DNA from: Bradyrhizobium sp. Rc3b
GTDB lineage: Bacteria; Pseudomonadota; Alphaproteobacteria; Rhizobiales; Xanthobacteraceae
Reading direction: 5' to 3'
DNA: 64,000 nt
NCBI RefSeq assembly: GCF_900114915.1
Contig: NZ_FOUS01000009.1
Location: 124,001 to 188,000, forward strand
Under the pieces are notes generated by a model, which had not been told where the DNA came from, did no database searches, and was given only the letters and a program-made list of their open reading frames with translations. Position numbers and translations under genes: made by a program. Below, piece by piece: positions 1-8,324 of the stretch; positions within the stretch are counted from its first letter, which is position 1; every line of letters begins with the position of its first letter.

Positions 1-27
1 GGCCGCTTGCAACCGGAAGATTCCTGA
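1..27 (+). CDS. C-terminal tail of an upstream gene (partial)
   Basis: A frame open from the first base ends in TGA at 25-27, two bases before the next start codon. Only eight residues (GRLQPEDS) are visible. Given the following pair of ABC ATPases, this is probably the end of a LivM-type permease. That is inference from gene order only. Confidence 0.3.
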   Translation, partial: GRLQPEDS

Positions 28-29
28 TC

Positions 30-749
30 ATGTCGCTGGTCGAAGTCAAAGGCGTCTCGAAGCGCTTCGGCGGATTGACTGCCGTCTCCGGCGTCGACCT
101 CACGGTCAACGCCGGGGAGATCCACTGCCTGATCGGCCCCAATGGTGCCGGCAAGAGCACACTGTTCAAGCTGATCGTCGGCCTCTATCCGCCGACCGAG
201 GGCAGCATCCTGTTCGACACCGTCGATATCACGGCCGAGCGGCCCTACGCGCGCGTGCAGCGGGGCATGAGCATCAAGATGCAGGCCCCGAGTGTGTTCA
301 AGGAATTGCCTGTCCGCCAGAACATCCAGACCGCGCTGCAGGAGCGATTGTCCGGCTCGGAGCGCAGCGCCGAGGAAGATCGCCTGCTGACGCTGCTCAA
401 TCTTGCGGCGGATTGCGACAAGCTGGCGGGCGCGCTGTCGCACGGCCAGCAGCAATGGCTCGAAATCGGGATGGCGCTGGCGTTGAAGCCGCAGCTCCTG
501 CTGCTGGACGAGCCGACCGCGGGCATGTCGCCCGAGGAAACCTTCAGGACCGGCGAACTGATCAGGTCGTTCAATTCCGAGGGCATGACGGTGCTCGTGG
601 TCGAGCATGACATGGCCTTCGTTCGCCAGGTCGCCCAGCGCGTCACGGTGCTGCATCTCGGCAGGATCTTTGCGCGCGGCACGCTCGACAGCATCCTGCA
701 GGACGAGAAGGTCGCGGAAATCTATCTGGGTAAGACCCATGCTCACTGA
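30..749 (+). CDS. ABC transporter ATP-binding protein, LivG/UrtD-like
   Basis: ATPase subunit of a high-affinity importer of the branched-chain amino acid/urea/amide (HAAT) family, acting on the inner face of the membrane. The 239-residue protein has Walker A GPNGAGKST at 36-44, the signature LSHGQ at 136-140 and Walker B LLLLDEP at about 156-162. Its length is normal for LivG/UrtD. The gene starts 2 bases after the preceding stop and overlaps the next gene by 11 bases, so the genes are translationally coupled. The downstream amidase suggests an amide or urea-like substrate, but the ATPase alone does not fix specificity. Confidence 0.9.
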   Translation: MSLVEVKGVSKRFGGLTAVSGVDLTVNAGEIHCLIGPNGAGKSTLFKLIVGLYPPTEGSILFDTVDITAERPYARVQRGMSIKMQAPSVFKELPVRQNIQTALQERLSGSERSAEEDRLLTLLNLAADCDKLAGALSHGQQQWLEIGMALALKPQLLLLDEPTAGMSPEETFRTGELIRSFNSEGMTVLVVEHDMAFVRQVAQRVTVLHLGRIFARGTLDSILQDEKVAEIYLGKTHAH

Positions 750-1464
750 AGCGTCGTCCTCAGAGCGGATTATCGACGTCGCCGAATTGTGGGCGGGGTA
801 CGGTGCGACGCCGATCCTGCAGGGCGTCACCATGTCGGTCTCGCGTGGCGAGATCGTCGGCGTGATCGGCCGCAACGGCGTCGGAAAATCGACCCTGATG
901 CGCTGCCTGATCGGCCTGCTGCAAACCTGGCGCGGGACGATCCGCTTCATGGGGCAGGACGTCACGGCGCTGGAAGCCGACGCACGGGCGCGGGCGGGCT
1001 TTGGCTACATCCCGCAAGGGCGCGACGTGTTCCCGCAAATGACCGTCGAGGAGAACCTTCAGGTCGGCGAGCTGATCGGCGGCCCCGCCGGCAAGAAGCT
1101 GCCGGAGCTGGTCTACGAATATTTCCCGCGGCTGAAGGAGCGTCGGCGCCAGCCCGCGGGCACCATGTCGGGCGGCGAGCAGCAGCAGCTCGCCATCGGC
1201 CGTGCGCTGATCGGCAATCCATCCCTGATGATTCTGGACGAGCCGTCCGAAGGCATTCAGCCCTCCATCGTCCAGCACATCTGCGAAGCGCTCCGGTCCT
1301 TTCGCAACGAGCTCGGAACCACCATCATCTTCGTCGAGCAGAACCTCGACACGATCCTGGCGATCGCCGAGCGCTGCTACATCATGGAGAAGGGAAAGAT
1401 CACGCGGTCGCTCGCCGGCGGCGAGGTCAACGAGGACAATGTGCGGGAACAGCTTCTGCTCTGA
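739..1464 (+). CDS. ABC transporter ATP-binding protein, LivF/UrtE-like
   Basis: Second ATPase of the same importer. The ATG at 739 gives 241 residues starting MLTEASSSER. The open frame runs further upstream, but only inside the preceding gene. Walker A GRNGVGKST is at 44-52, the signature SGGEQ at 144-148 and Walker B LMILDEP at about 163-169. The segment EPSEGIQPSI after Walker B is typical of LivF and UrtE proteins. It overlaps the end of the LivG-like gene and probably forms a heterodimer with it. UrtE and LivF cannot be separated without the missing binding protein and permeases. Confidence 0.9.
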   Translation: MLTEASSSERIIDVAELWAGYGATPILQGVTMSVSRGEIVGVIGRNGVGKSTLMRCLIGLLQTWRGTIRFMGQDVTALEADARARAGFGYIPQGRDVFPQMTVEENLQVGELIGGPAGKKLPELVYEYFPRLKERRRQPAGTMSGGEQQQLAIGRALIGNPSLMILDEPSEGIQPSIVQHICEALRSFRNELGTTIIFVEQNLDTILAIAERCYIMEKGKITRSLAGGEVNEDNVREQLLL

Positions 1465-1510
1465 ACGGCCTCAGGCGTGCTTTCAAGTCGTCAATAGGGA
1501 GGGAATAAAC

Positions 1511-2272
1511 ATGGATCTCGGACTCAAGGGCGCAAAGGTTCTCGTCACCGGCAGCACGAAGGGCATCGGCAGGGCGATCGCCGAGACCTTTGCAGCCGAA
1601 GGCGCCTATGTTGGCATCTGCGCGCGCAACCAGGCCGACGTCGACAGCGCGGTCACCGCGATCAAGGCGAAGGGCGTCGCCGCGTTCGGCAGCTCGGTGG
1701 ACGTCTCCAATGGCCCGGCGCTCAAGGCCTGGGTGGAGGATATGGCGTCCAAGCTGGGCGGCGTCGATATCGTCGTCGCCAATGTCAGTGCGCTCTCGAT
1801 CGGGCAGGATGAGGAGAGCTGGGAGAAGGAGTTCTCCACCGACATGATGGGCACGGTGCGGCTGGTCAATGCGGCGATGCCGTATCTGGAGAAGAGCAAG
1901 GCGGCCGCGATCGTCACCATCTCCAGCGTTTCGGGCCGCGAAGTCGATTTCGCCAGCGGTCCTTACGGGACATTCAAGGCCGCGATCATCCACTACACGC
2001 AAGGACTTGCCTTCCAGCTTGCCGGCAAGGGCATCCGCGCCAACTCGGTCTCGCCGGGCAACACCTATTTCGAAGGCGGCGTCTGGAACCAGATCAAGGA
2101 CGGCAATCCCGAGCTGTACAAGACCGCGCTGGCGCTGAACCCGATGGGTCGGATGGGCACGCCGCAGGAAATGGCGAACGGCGCGGTGTTTCTTGCCAGC
2201 AAGGCGGCGAGCTTCATCACCGGCACCAACCTCGTCGTCGATGGTGCGCTCACGCGCGGGGTGCAGTTCTAG
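1511..2272 (+). CDS. SDR-family NAD(P)-dependent oxidoreductase
   Basis: Classical short-chain dehydrogenase of 253 residues. The cofactor motif TGSTKGIG is at 13-20 and the catalytic set is Ser139, Tyr152 and Lys156 (YGTFK). The chosen ATG at 1511 follows a GGGAGG ribosome binding site and starts MDLGLKG; the upstream in-frame ATG at 1439 lies inside the previous gene. A 46-base gap separates it from the transporter ATPase gene, so it probably belongs to the same operon. The substrate is unknown; a role in oxidising the product of the neighbouring amidase or transporter substrate is inference. Confidence 0.88.
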   Translation: MDLGLKGAKVLVTGSTKGIGRAIAETFAAEGAYVGICARNQADVDSAVTAIKAKGVAAFGSSVDVSNGPALKAWVEDMASKLGGVDIVVANVSALSIGQDEESWEKEFSTDMMGTVRLVNAAMPYLEKSKAAAIVTISSVSGREVDFASGPYGTFKAAIIHYTQGLAFQLAGKGIRANSVSPGNTYFEGGVWNQIKDGNPELYKTALALNPMGRMGTPQEMANGAVFLASKAASFITGTNLVVDGALTRGVQF

Positions 2273-2357
2273 ACGTATCCAGCATCGCGCCATTACGAGA
2301 CCGGGCCGTCGCGGCGCCGGTGAGCGAAGCCGTTTCCGACAACAACAGGGCTGTCAG

Positions 2358-3761
2358 ATGTCATCAGATCCAATCCACTACAAGTCGATCACCGAACTCT
2401 CCGAGCTGTTCCATCGCGGCGAGCTTTTGCCCTCGAAGGTGACCGAGGCAATGCTGAGCCGGATCGCCAGGCTCGACGGCAAATTTCATGGTTATGCACT
2501 CGTCCTTGCCGAGCGCGCCATGGCGCAGGCGAAGCGCTGTGACGCCGAGCTTGCCAGTGGCATCTGGCGCGGGCCTCTGCACGGCGTGCCGATCGGACTG
2601 AAGGACCTCTGCTACACCAGCTTCGCGCCGACGGCAGGCGGCACCACGATCCACGCCAAGTTCGTCCCGTCGTTCAACGCGACGATCGTAGACCGGCTCG
2701 AGCAGGCCGGCGCCGTCACGCTCGGCAAGCTGAAGATGACCGAGGGGGCCTACACCAGCCATCATCCCAACGATCAGGCGCCGCTCAATCCCTGGGGCGT
2801 CGATTACTGGGTCGGCTCGTCCTCCAGCGGATCAGGCGTGGCGACCTCGGCGGGGCTCTGCTTCGGCTCGATCGGCAGCGACACCGGCGGCTCCATCCGG
2901 TTTCCATCGGCAACCTGCGGGCTGACCGGGATCAAGCCGACCTGGGGACGCGTCAGCCGCCATGGCGTCTTTCCGCTGGCCGACTCGCTCGACCATGTCG
3001 GGCCGATGTGCCGGAGCGCAGCCGATGCGGCGGCCATGCTCGGCGTCATCGCAGGGGCGGATGTCAACGATGCCACCGCCCTGCAGGCGCCCGTGCCGAA
3101 CTATCTCGCGGGCATCGGTGACGGGGTCCGCGGCCTGCGGATCGGCGTCGACCGCAGCTACACCCAGAACGGCATCGATCCGCAAGTGGTCGCCGCGTTG
3201 CTCGAAGCCGAGCGGACGCTCGCCGCGCTCGGGGCCGACATCCGCGAGGTCAAGTTCCCGGCCTATGAGAAGCTCGTGAGCATGTGGATTCCGATGTGCT
3301 CGATCGAGACCGCTGAGGCGCATCTTGAGACCTATCCGTCGCGGAAGTCGGAATACGGCCCGGACTTGGCGCAGCTGATCGAGCAGGGCAGGTCGATGAG
3401 TGGCGTCGAGATCGCGCAAATCCATCACGAGCGGCTGAAATTTTGCGGCAGCCTGGCCGCCCTGTTTGGCGATATCGACCTGCTGCTGATCCCCACCATG
3501 CCCGTGCCGATCCCGACACTGACCAGGATGGGAGAGTACGGCGCCGATCCGAACGTGCTGCTCAGCATCCTGCGCTTCACCGCGGTGTTCGACTTCTCGG
3601 GCAACCCGACCATCACGCTGCCGAATGGCATGGCGTCGGACGGCCTGCCGCTCAGCATGCAGCTCGTTGGCCCGCATCTGTCGGAGAATGTGCTCGCGCG
3701 CGCCGGGCATGCCTTCCAATCGGCGACGGACTGGCATACCCGGCGCGCTCCGATCGATTGA
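2358..3761 (+). CDS. amidase (amidase signature family)
   Basis: Amidase-signature hydrolase of 467 residues, full length for the family. The Ser-cis-Ser-Lys triad is visible: Lys82 in GLKDL, cis-Ser about 155 in the GSSSSGSG segment, and nucleophile Ser179 in SDTGGS. These enzymes hydrolyse carboxamides to acid and ammonia. The start at 2358 (MSSDPIHYKS) follows a weak AG-rich site; an earlier in-frame start at 2193 lies within the SDR gene. It is the last gene of the transporter/SDR/amidase run, which suggests uptake and hydrolysis of an amide. GatA is unlikely because no gatB or gatC is nearby. Confidence 0.88.
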   Translation: MSSDPIHYKSITELSELFHRGELLPSKVTEAMLSRIARLDGKFHGYALVLAERAMAQAKRCDAELASGIWRGPLHGVPIGLKDLCYTSFAPTAGGTTIHAKFVPSFNATIVDRLEQAGAVTLGKLKMTEGAYTSHHPNDQAPLNPWGVDYWVGSSSSGSGVATSAGLCFGSIGSDTGGSIRFPSATCGLTGIKPTWGRVSRHGVFPLADSLDHVGPMCRSAADAAAMLGVIAGADVNDATALQAPVPNYLAGIGDGVRGLRIGVDRSYTQNGIDPQVVAALLEAERTLAALGADIREVKFPAYEKLVSMWIPMCSIETAEAHLETYPSRKSEYGPDLAQLIEQGRSMSGVEIAQIHHERLKFCGSLAALFGDIDLLLIPTMPVPIPTLTRMGEYGADPNVLLSILRFTAVFDFSGNPTITLPNGMASDGLPLSMQLVGPHLSENVLARAGHAFQSATDWHTRRAPID

Positions 3762-3916
3762 GCCTGTGTCGGCTCGGCTCTGGGGGGCTGGACACCGCTT
3801 TCCTGATCACTGACGGACGCTAGTCGAATCGGACAACTCCAATTGGGACGACAGATGTCGTCGCTCCCATCCCTCCACTGCGAAACAAGAATGATCTATG
3901 CTTGGCGCACAATAGA

Positions 3917-5191
3917 TCACCATGCCGCCACGCACCCATCGCTTCTAGGATCGCACGCGCCCTCAAGGAGGCCATCGGGATGCCGAACGATCGCACCGGC
4001 GTGGCCCATCTGAGACGTGAAAGGACCGACGAGCTCAACCTCATGACCGGCTTTGCGTAGTGCCTCATAGAGTTCCGGATCGAAGCGGTCCTCCAATTTT
4101 AGAGAAGTGCTAGCGTCCCCCCAAGCGCGCCCGAGCAGCCAGCGGGGTGCCGTGATCGCCTGCTGCAAGGGCATGCCAAAGCGGGCATAGCGCGAGAAAA
4201 TTGCGCCCTGCGTTTGTGGTTGGCCTTCGCCCCCCATTGTGCCGTAAGTCATCACCCGTCCGTCTTGGAAACGGGCCAGGCCTGGAGTCAACGTATGGAA
4301 CGGCTTTCTGCGCGGTTCCAGAGCATTCCAGCCGCCGCGCGACAATCGGAAACTGCTCCCTCGATTCTGCCATACAATGCCGGAGCGTGGCAGAACAAGC
4401 CCGGAGCCAAACTCGAAGTAGGTGCTCTGGATTGCACTTACAGTCCGCCCTTCATTGTCGATCACCCCGAACCAAGTGGTGTCGCCGGCAGAAGGGGACC
4501 GAGGCCAAGGCAAGGCACGGTGACTTTCGATTCGAGCCGCCATTTTGTCGAGGGCGTCGCTGTCATCCAGGAGCGACTGCGGATTTAGGTTCATCCAGGC
4601 CGGATCGCCCACATGCGTGTCCCTCACCAAGAAAGCTTGCTTCGTGGCCTCGACGAGACCATGCAAATGCGAAAAGCTTTCTGGCTTGTCTGCGGGAATG
4701 CGGTCGAACAAAGCTAAAATGAGCAGCGATGCGAGCCCCTGAGTTGGTGGAGCGGTGTTGAAGAGCCGGGCGCCGGAAATGTCTACCGAAAGCGGTTCAG
4801 AGCGGTCCGCCAAATGCTCGGCGAAGTCGGCCGCTGTAAGTGGACTTCCCAGCGCCTCCAGATCGGACGCAATCATCGTAGCAAGAGGACCATTATAGAA
4901 AGTTCCGAGTCCCTCGGAAGCCAGGCGGCGGAGAGATGCCGCGAGGGCGGGCTGCCGGAAGCGTTCGCCTTCCACCATCGGTCGCCCCGCACGCTCGAAA
5001 ATGCTTGCGTAGGCACCGGGCAAATTCTTCAACTCCGGGCTCTTATTGGCCGCGATCTGGGCGCCATCACGGGTAAGCGCTACACCGTGCTCCGCGTATT
5101 GAATGGCGTCACGAAGCAGCCGCGAGGGAGATAAAAGGCGGCGAGGGCTCGCCTCGAGGGCTGCAGCCCATCCAGAGACGGCTCCTGCCAT
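3917..5191 (-). pseudogene. gamma-glutamyltransferase, N-terminally truncated
   Basis: The 424-residue frame begins at MAGAVSGW, a segment that lies about 100 residues inside normal gamma-glutamyltransferases (usually 530-580 residues). The C-terminus is intact (ends DPRSDGCVAAW). The nucleophile threonine that follows autoprocessing is present (Thr238 in GDTTWFGV). In-frame DNA upstream stays open to about 5340 but shows no gamma-glutamyltransferase N-terminal sequence beyond RGPLAANT, and no signal peptide. The break coincides with the edge of the integrase-bearing region, so truncation by an insertion or deletion is likely. A residual domain could still be expressed, but export and processing would be lost. 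Confidence 0.75.
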
Positions 5192-5202
5192 CGTGTTGGC
5201 GG

Positions 5203-5358
5203 CTAGCGGTCCGCGGCGAGATACCGAAGCATGGACGAGTAGTCGGGACCACGCGCGCGGAAAGGCCGCAGGAGCTGCACGCGCGCTAGGGCGGCGAAGC
5301 CGACCGACGCTCCGGCAAGCGCGCAGCGAGTACAGGGTTCAAGCACTTTCGTGCGCAT
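5203..5358 (-). CDS. small ORF of unknown function at the island edge
   Basis: A 51-codon frame (starts MRTKVLEPCTRC, ends MLRYLAADR) lies just upstream of the truncated gamma-glutamyltransferase in another frame. A short hydrophobic stretch (ALAGASVGFAAL) follows two cysteines. No family was recognised. It may be a chance frame or the remains of a gene disrupted at the junction. The rest of 5359-5736 shows no supported gene. Confidence 0.2.
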   Translation of the reverse strand: MRTKVLEPCTRCALAGASVGFAALARVQLLRPFRARGPDYSSMLRYLAADR

Positions 5359-5736
5359 CGATTCCTGCTTTGAGATTTGTTAATATCCGATCTTCTAGAT
5401 AAGGAAGAGCGTTACCGCGAAAAGTCAGCGTGTCGATGCGAACCAGGGTCGGCGGCATGTGCGTGCTTTCGCCGTCGTTCAAGATAGCACTTAAGATACA
5501 ATCGTTCGTTGCGCGTGCGATGCCTGGATTGCTTCGTGGTCCGAGACAAGCGCATCGCGCACGGTGCGTGGATCACGTCGCGCGAAAGCTCTGCGAGATG
5601 TCGCGGAAGTCGGATTAACCCCATAAAGTATTCAGATCAAATTCGCTCCCGCACGCGCCGACACTGGATAGATCAGCTGGTCAAACATGACCGCTCGATC
5701 CGACTCGGTGAGCGATGCATTTGACCTTATGAATGA

Positions 5737-6204
5737 TTATTCGGAGAGCTTGACCTGATCGGTGGCCGTCTTGCCATCCTGCTTCTCCGCAGCCAGTTCT
5801 GTCATTGGCTTCTTGAGAATGTGAGAGACGCTCGACAAGACGCCTTTGAGGGCTTGGCTCCACGGAACTCCCACGATGGGGATCGTGCCACCATGGTAGC
5901 GCGCCTTGAGACTAACCATGAAGTCAGTCGTATCGATGACCTGCTCCGGCGTACAGTTTTCGATCGGGCGTCCTTCGCAGATGCGCTCTAAGCGTTTGTC
6001 TTGGATTTTATCGACCAACCGAACGAAAAGATGATACACGCGAGCGGCGTCTTCAGCGATCTCCAAGTCTTCGAGAATGATTTTCTGGGTTAGTTCATCG
6101 CCGGCGACAAGATCGAGATCGCAGAAATTGGTCGTCGCAGCGAGCTTGGTGCCCAGCCGTGAGCCGTGCTCCTCGCCAAATTGCTCGGCTTCCTGAAATA
6201 GCAT
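5737..6204 (-). CDS. hypothetical protein in the island, possibly a C-terminal fragment
   Basis: 155 residues from the ATG at 6204 (MLFQEAEQFGEEHG), rich in charged helices and soluble. No domain was recognised. The frame stays open upstream of this ATG (DADDLDEAACVRAFGF and beyond), running under the 3' end of the integrase frame. The protein may therefore be the tail of a longer gene joined to the integrase by a frameshift or a recombination junction. Codon use is less GC-biased than in flanking core genes. The function is unknown. Confidence 0.5.
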   Translation of the reverse strand: MLFQEAEQFGEEHGSRLGTKLAATTNFCDLDLVAGDELTQKIILEDLEIAEDAARVYHLFVRLVDKIQDKRLERICEGRPIENCTPEQVIDTTDFMVSLKARYHGGTIPIVGVPWSQALKGVLSSVSHILKKPMTELAAEKQDGKTATDQVKLSE

Positions 6205-6205
6205 G

Positions 6206-6964
6206 TCATGTACGGTGCCAACTGCGACCGAGGTTTCGGAGAACTTGAATCCGAACGCCCGGACGCAGGCGGCTTCGTCGAGATCGTCCGCATCGACTCT
6301 CTTCCTGACGCAAGGTCGCTGCCACAGCGTATCTGACGATCCGTCCCATCGGTATGAACTGCCGACGGTTCGTCTCGAAGTATTCGATCAGTTCGTCGAG
6401 TTCGTCCTGCGTGGGTCGTCGGTCACGCTCATTGCTCTTTCCAACCAGATTGAGATGACTTAACGCGACGCGTGCGAGGCGGGCTTCCTCGGCAGAAACC
6501 TCGATGCCTTGGACCGCAGCGGCATGCGTTATGATTGTTCGGATGAACGACAAATCGATCGCCAACGTTGCGGGACCAGCGCCTTGTTTGGCTCGCTTCC
6601 TTCCGAACTCAATCAGCCGCTGTCGATTGAGTGCGGGAAGTTTCACACTACCGAGCTCGGCCTTGAGCGACGCCATCACAGCAGCCTTTGACCGGCGAGG
6701 GGGTCTTCCGACCTCGCGCATATCTTCGTCGTGCAGGTCAATCAGCTCGCCAAACGTGCGAACGTTCCGGACCACGCGGGGCTTGGACGAGCCATTTCGG
6801 TCAATGTTGCGCTCCATTTCGAGCGCCCATTCTTCGCCGTCCTTGCGCCGTCGGAAAGTCTCGGCCACGTAGCGGGTCTTGCGGCGGACCTGGACGCGCC
6901 AGTTTCCGGATGCCAAATTGTGTGAAGGTCGCCACGCGTGTGCACTCCGACTTTTCGTGTGCAC
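6206..6964 (-). pseudogene. tyrosine-type site-specific integrase, truncated in the catalytic domain
   Basis: The 252-residue frame shows an N-terminal arm-binding-like part (about 20-60), a SAM-like core-binding domain (about 70-175) and the start of the catalytic domain with the first active-site arginine (Arg219 in ATLRQEE). After about residue 222 the sequence turns to Arg/Ser-rich nonsense. A neighbouring frame continues with DADDLDEA, which would fit an integrase strand, so a frameshift is likely. The later H-x-x-R and Tyr motifs are absent, so it cannot be active. It lies 108 bases from the dusA-like fragment and points away from it. Confidence 0.75.
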
Positions 6965-7069
6965 TATGTGTGCACCGAGAGGTCAAAACGGGTACAAACG
7001 TGTGCAAATTCGGCTAGTTTGGAGTGCACACGTTCATGCTTCATCCTATTGAAAGCATAAGGTAAATCA

Positions 7070-7132
7070 TTGAAATATCAAGACTATCGCTTTTCCGTGG
7101 CGCCCATGATGGACTGGACTGATCCACGCTAG
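7070..7132 (+). mobile_element. attachment-site remnant: copy of the 5' end of dusA
   Basis: From 7073 the DNA reads KYQDYRFSVAPMMDWTD, the highly conserved N-terminus of tRNA-dihydrouridine synthase A, then PR and a stop at 7130-7132. A TTG at 7070 preceded by AAGG could be its start. Nothing downstream resembles the rest of DusA. The 5' end of dusA is a known target of a family of tyrosine integrases, which leave a short dusA copy at one end of the element. With the adjacent integrase relic this marks one end (attL or attR) of an old insertion. Confidence 0.7.
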
Positions 7133-7462
7133 CTCACGTTGCCTGGTACTGGATGAGTTCGACTTGCGGCCGACCTTACGGAGTGAACGTGCTCCAGGTC
7201 GCGTGTTCGCTCGCAAGTCTAGCAATGGCGAGAGGCGCCCTCCTAGTGGGGCGATCAGTGATTGGTTCTTAATTCCGGCTACCAATCGGCTCGGCCTAAA
7301 TATTTATTCGTGTCGGAAGTTGTTCTTGGGGTTGTTGGTATTTCTGTTGGTATGGGCCAGACCCCTAGCAAACAAACTGAACGATTTCAGTTAGCTAGGT
7401 GCCAATATCCGTTACCTCGTGGGTAATGGAAGGGCCGAAATCGGCATGATAGGTTTCTGGTC
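7133..7462. other. gene-poor interval right of the dusA fragment
   Basis: About 330 bases between the attachment remnant and the first MmyB-type regulator. Short frames exist on both strands but none shows a ribosome binding site, a domain or codon bias. It presumably contains the promoter of the gene at 7463; no clear -35/-10 pair was identified. Confidence 0.4.
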
Positions 7463-8284
7463 ATGAACGCACATGCATCCACGGCACAGGCCGATCGCAG
7501 CCAGCCGGTTCACATCGGCGACCATTTGCGCGAATGGCGGCAGCGCCGCCGCATGAGCCAGCTCGATCTCGCGGGCGAGGCCGAGATTTCGGCGCGTCAC
7601 CTAAGCTTCGTCGAGACCGGCCGCGCCGCGCCCTCGCGCGACATGGTGCTGCGGCTCGCCGAGCGTCTCGACGTGCCCTTGCGCGAACGCAACGTGCTGC
7701 TGGTCGCCGCCGGCTATGCGCCCGCGTTTCAGCAGCGTCCGCTGGAGGACCCGGCCTTGAAATCAGCCCGCCAGGCGATCGACCTCGTGCTGAAGGCGCA
7801 TGAGCCCAATCCCGCGCTCGCGGTGGACCGGCACTGGAACCTGGTATCGGCGAACCGCATGGTGGCGCCGCTGCTCGACGGCATTCCGCAGCGGCTGCTC
7901 GGCCAGCCCTTCAACGTGCTGCGGCTCGCCTTTCATCCCGAGGCGCTGGCGCCGCGCACGGTCAATCTCGCGGAGTGGTGCGGGCATCTTTTGGAGCGGC
8001 TGCACCGGCAATGCGAGGTGACGGCCGATCCTGAGCTGATCAAGCTCTACAACGACCTCAAGAGCTATCCGATCCCGGCGCGGACGGGGCCGCTGTCGAG
8101 CGACAACGTCGCGATCCCGTTCAAGCTGCGTCACGGCGGTGAAATCCTGAGCTTCTTCTCCACCACCATGGTGTTCGGCACGCCCGTCGACATTACCCTG
8201 TCGGAGCTGGCGCTGGAGACCTTCTTCCCGGCGGACGAGCGCACCGCCGAACGGCTGAAGCAGATGGCGGCCGGGCTGCCATAG
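7463..8284 (+). CDS. helix-turn-helix regulator, MmyB-like ligand-binding type (copy 1)
   Basis: 273 residues. An XRE-type helix-turn-helix covers about 20-80 (LREWRQRRRMSQLDLA then HLSFVETGRA). It is followed by a MmyB-like ligand-binding domain with the usual motifs DRHWNLVSANRM and PVDITLSELALETFFP. Members of this family are soluble repressors or activators whose ligand is generally unknown, often a lipid or small acid. It is followed after 40 bases by a paralogue of nearly the same length, a tandem duplication. Targets are not evident from the sequence. Confidence 0.88.
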   Translation: MNAHASTAQADRSQPVHIGDHLREWRQRRRMSQLDLAGEAEISARHLSFVETGRAAPSRDMVLRLAERLDVPLRERNVLLVAAGYAPAFQQRPLEDPALKSARQAIDLVLKAHEPNPALAVDRHWNLVSANRMVAPLLDGIPQRLLGQPFNVLRLAFHPEALAPRTVNLAEWCGHLLERLHRQCEVTADPELIKLYNDLKSYPIPARTGPLSSDNVAIPFKLRHGGEILSFFSTTMVFGTPVDITLSELALETFFPADERTAERLKQMAAGLP

Positions 8285-8324
8285 CGTCGTTTACAGGCAG
8301 CAGCGGTCCCCGCATAATTGGCCG

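Larger units (their letters stand above)
5192..7132. mobile_element. decayed integrative element (island remnant)
   Basis: Interval between the truncated gamma-glutamyltransferase and the dusA-like fragment. It holds a broken tyrosine integrase, an orphan ORF and AT-richer DNA than its surroundings. No transposase, plasmid or phage structural gene is visible. The right edge is set by the dusA-derived sequence at 7073-7123. The left edge, near 5200, is inferred from where gamma-glutamyltransferase homology stops. No matching dusA core repeat was found at that left edge, so the element has probably suffered an internal or terminal deletion. Confidence 0.55.

Noticed and set aside
2358..3761. 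GatA (tRNA amidotransferase subunit) for the amidase
   Set aside because: No gatB or gatC nearby, and the gene sits in a transporter/SDR operon. A general amidase is the safer call.
5412..5624. Short frames on both strands in the island interval
   Set aside because: No homology, start signals or codon bias, and both strands are open by chance.
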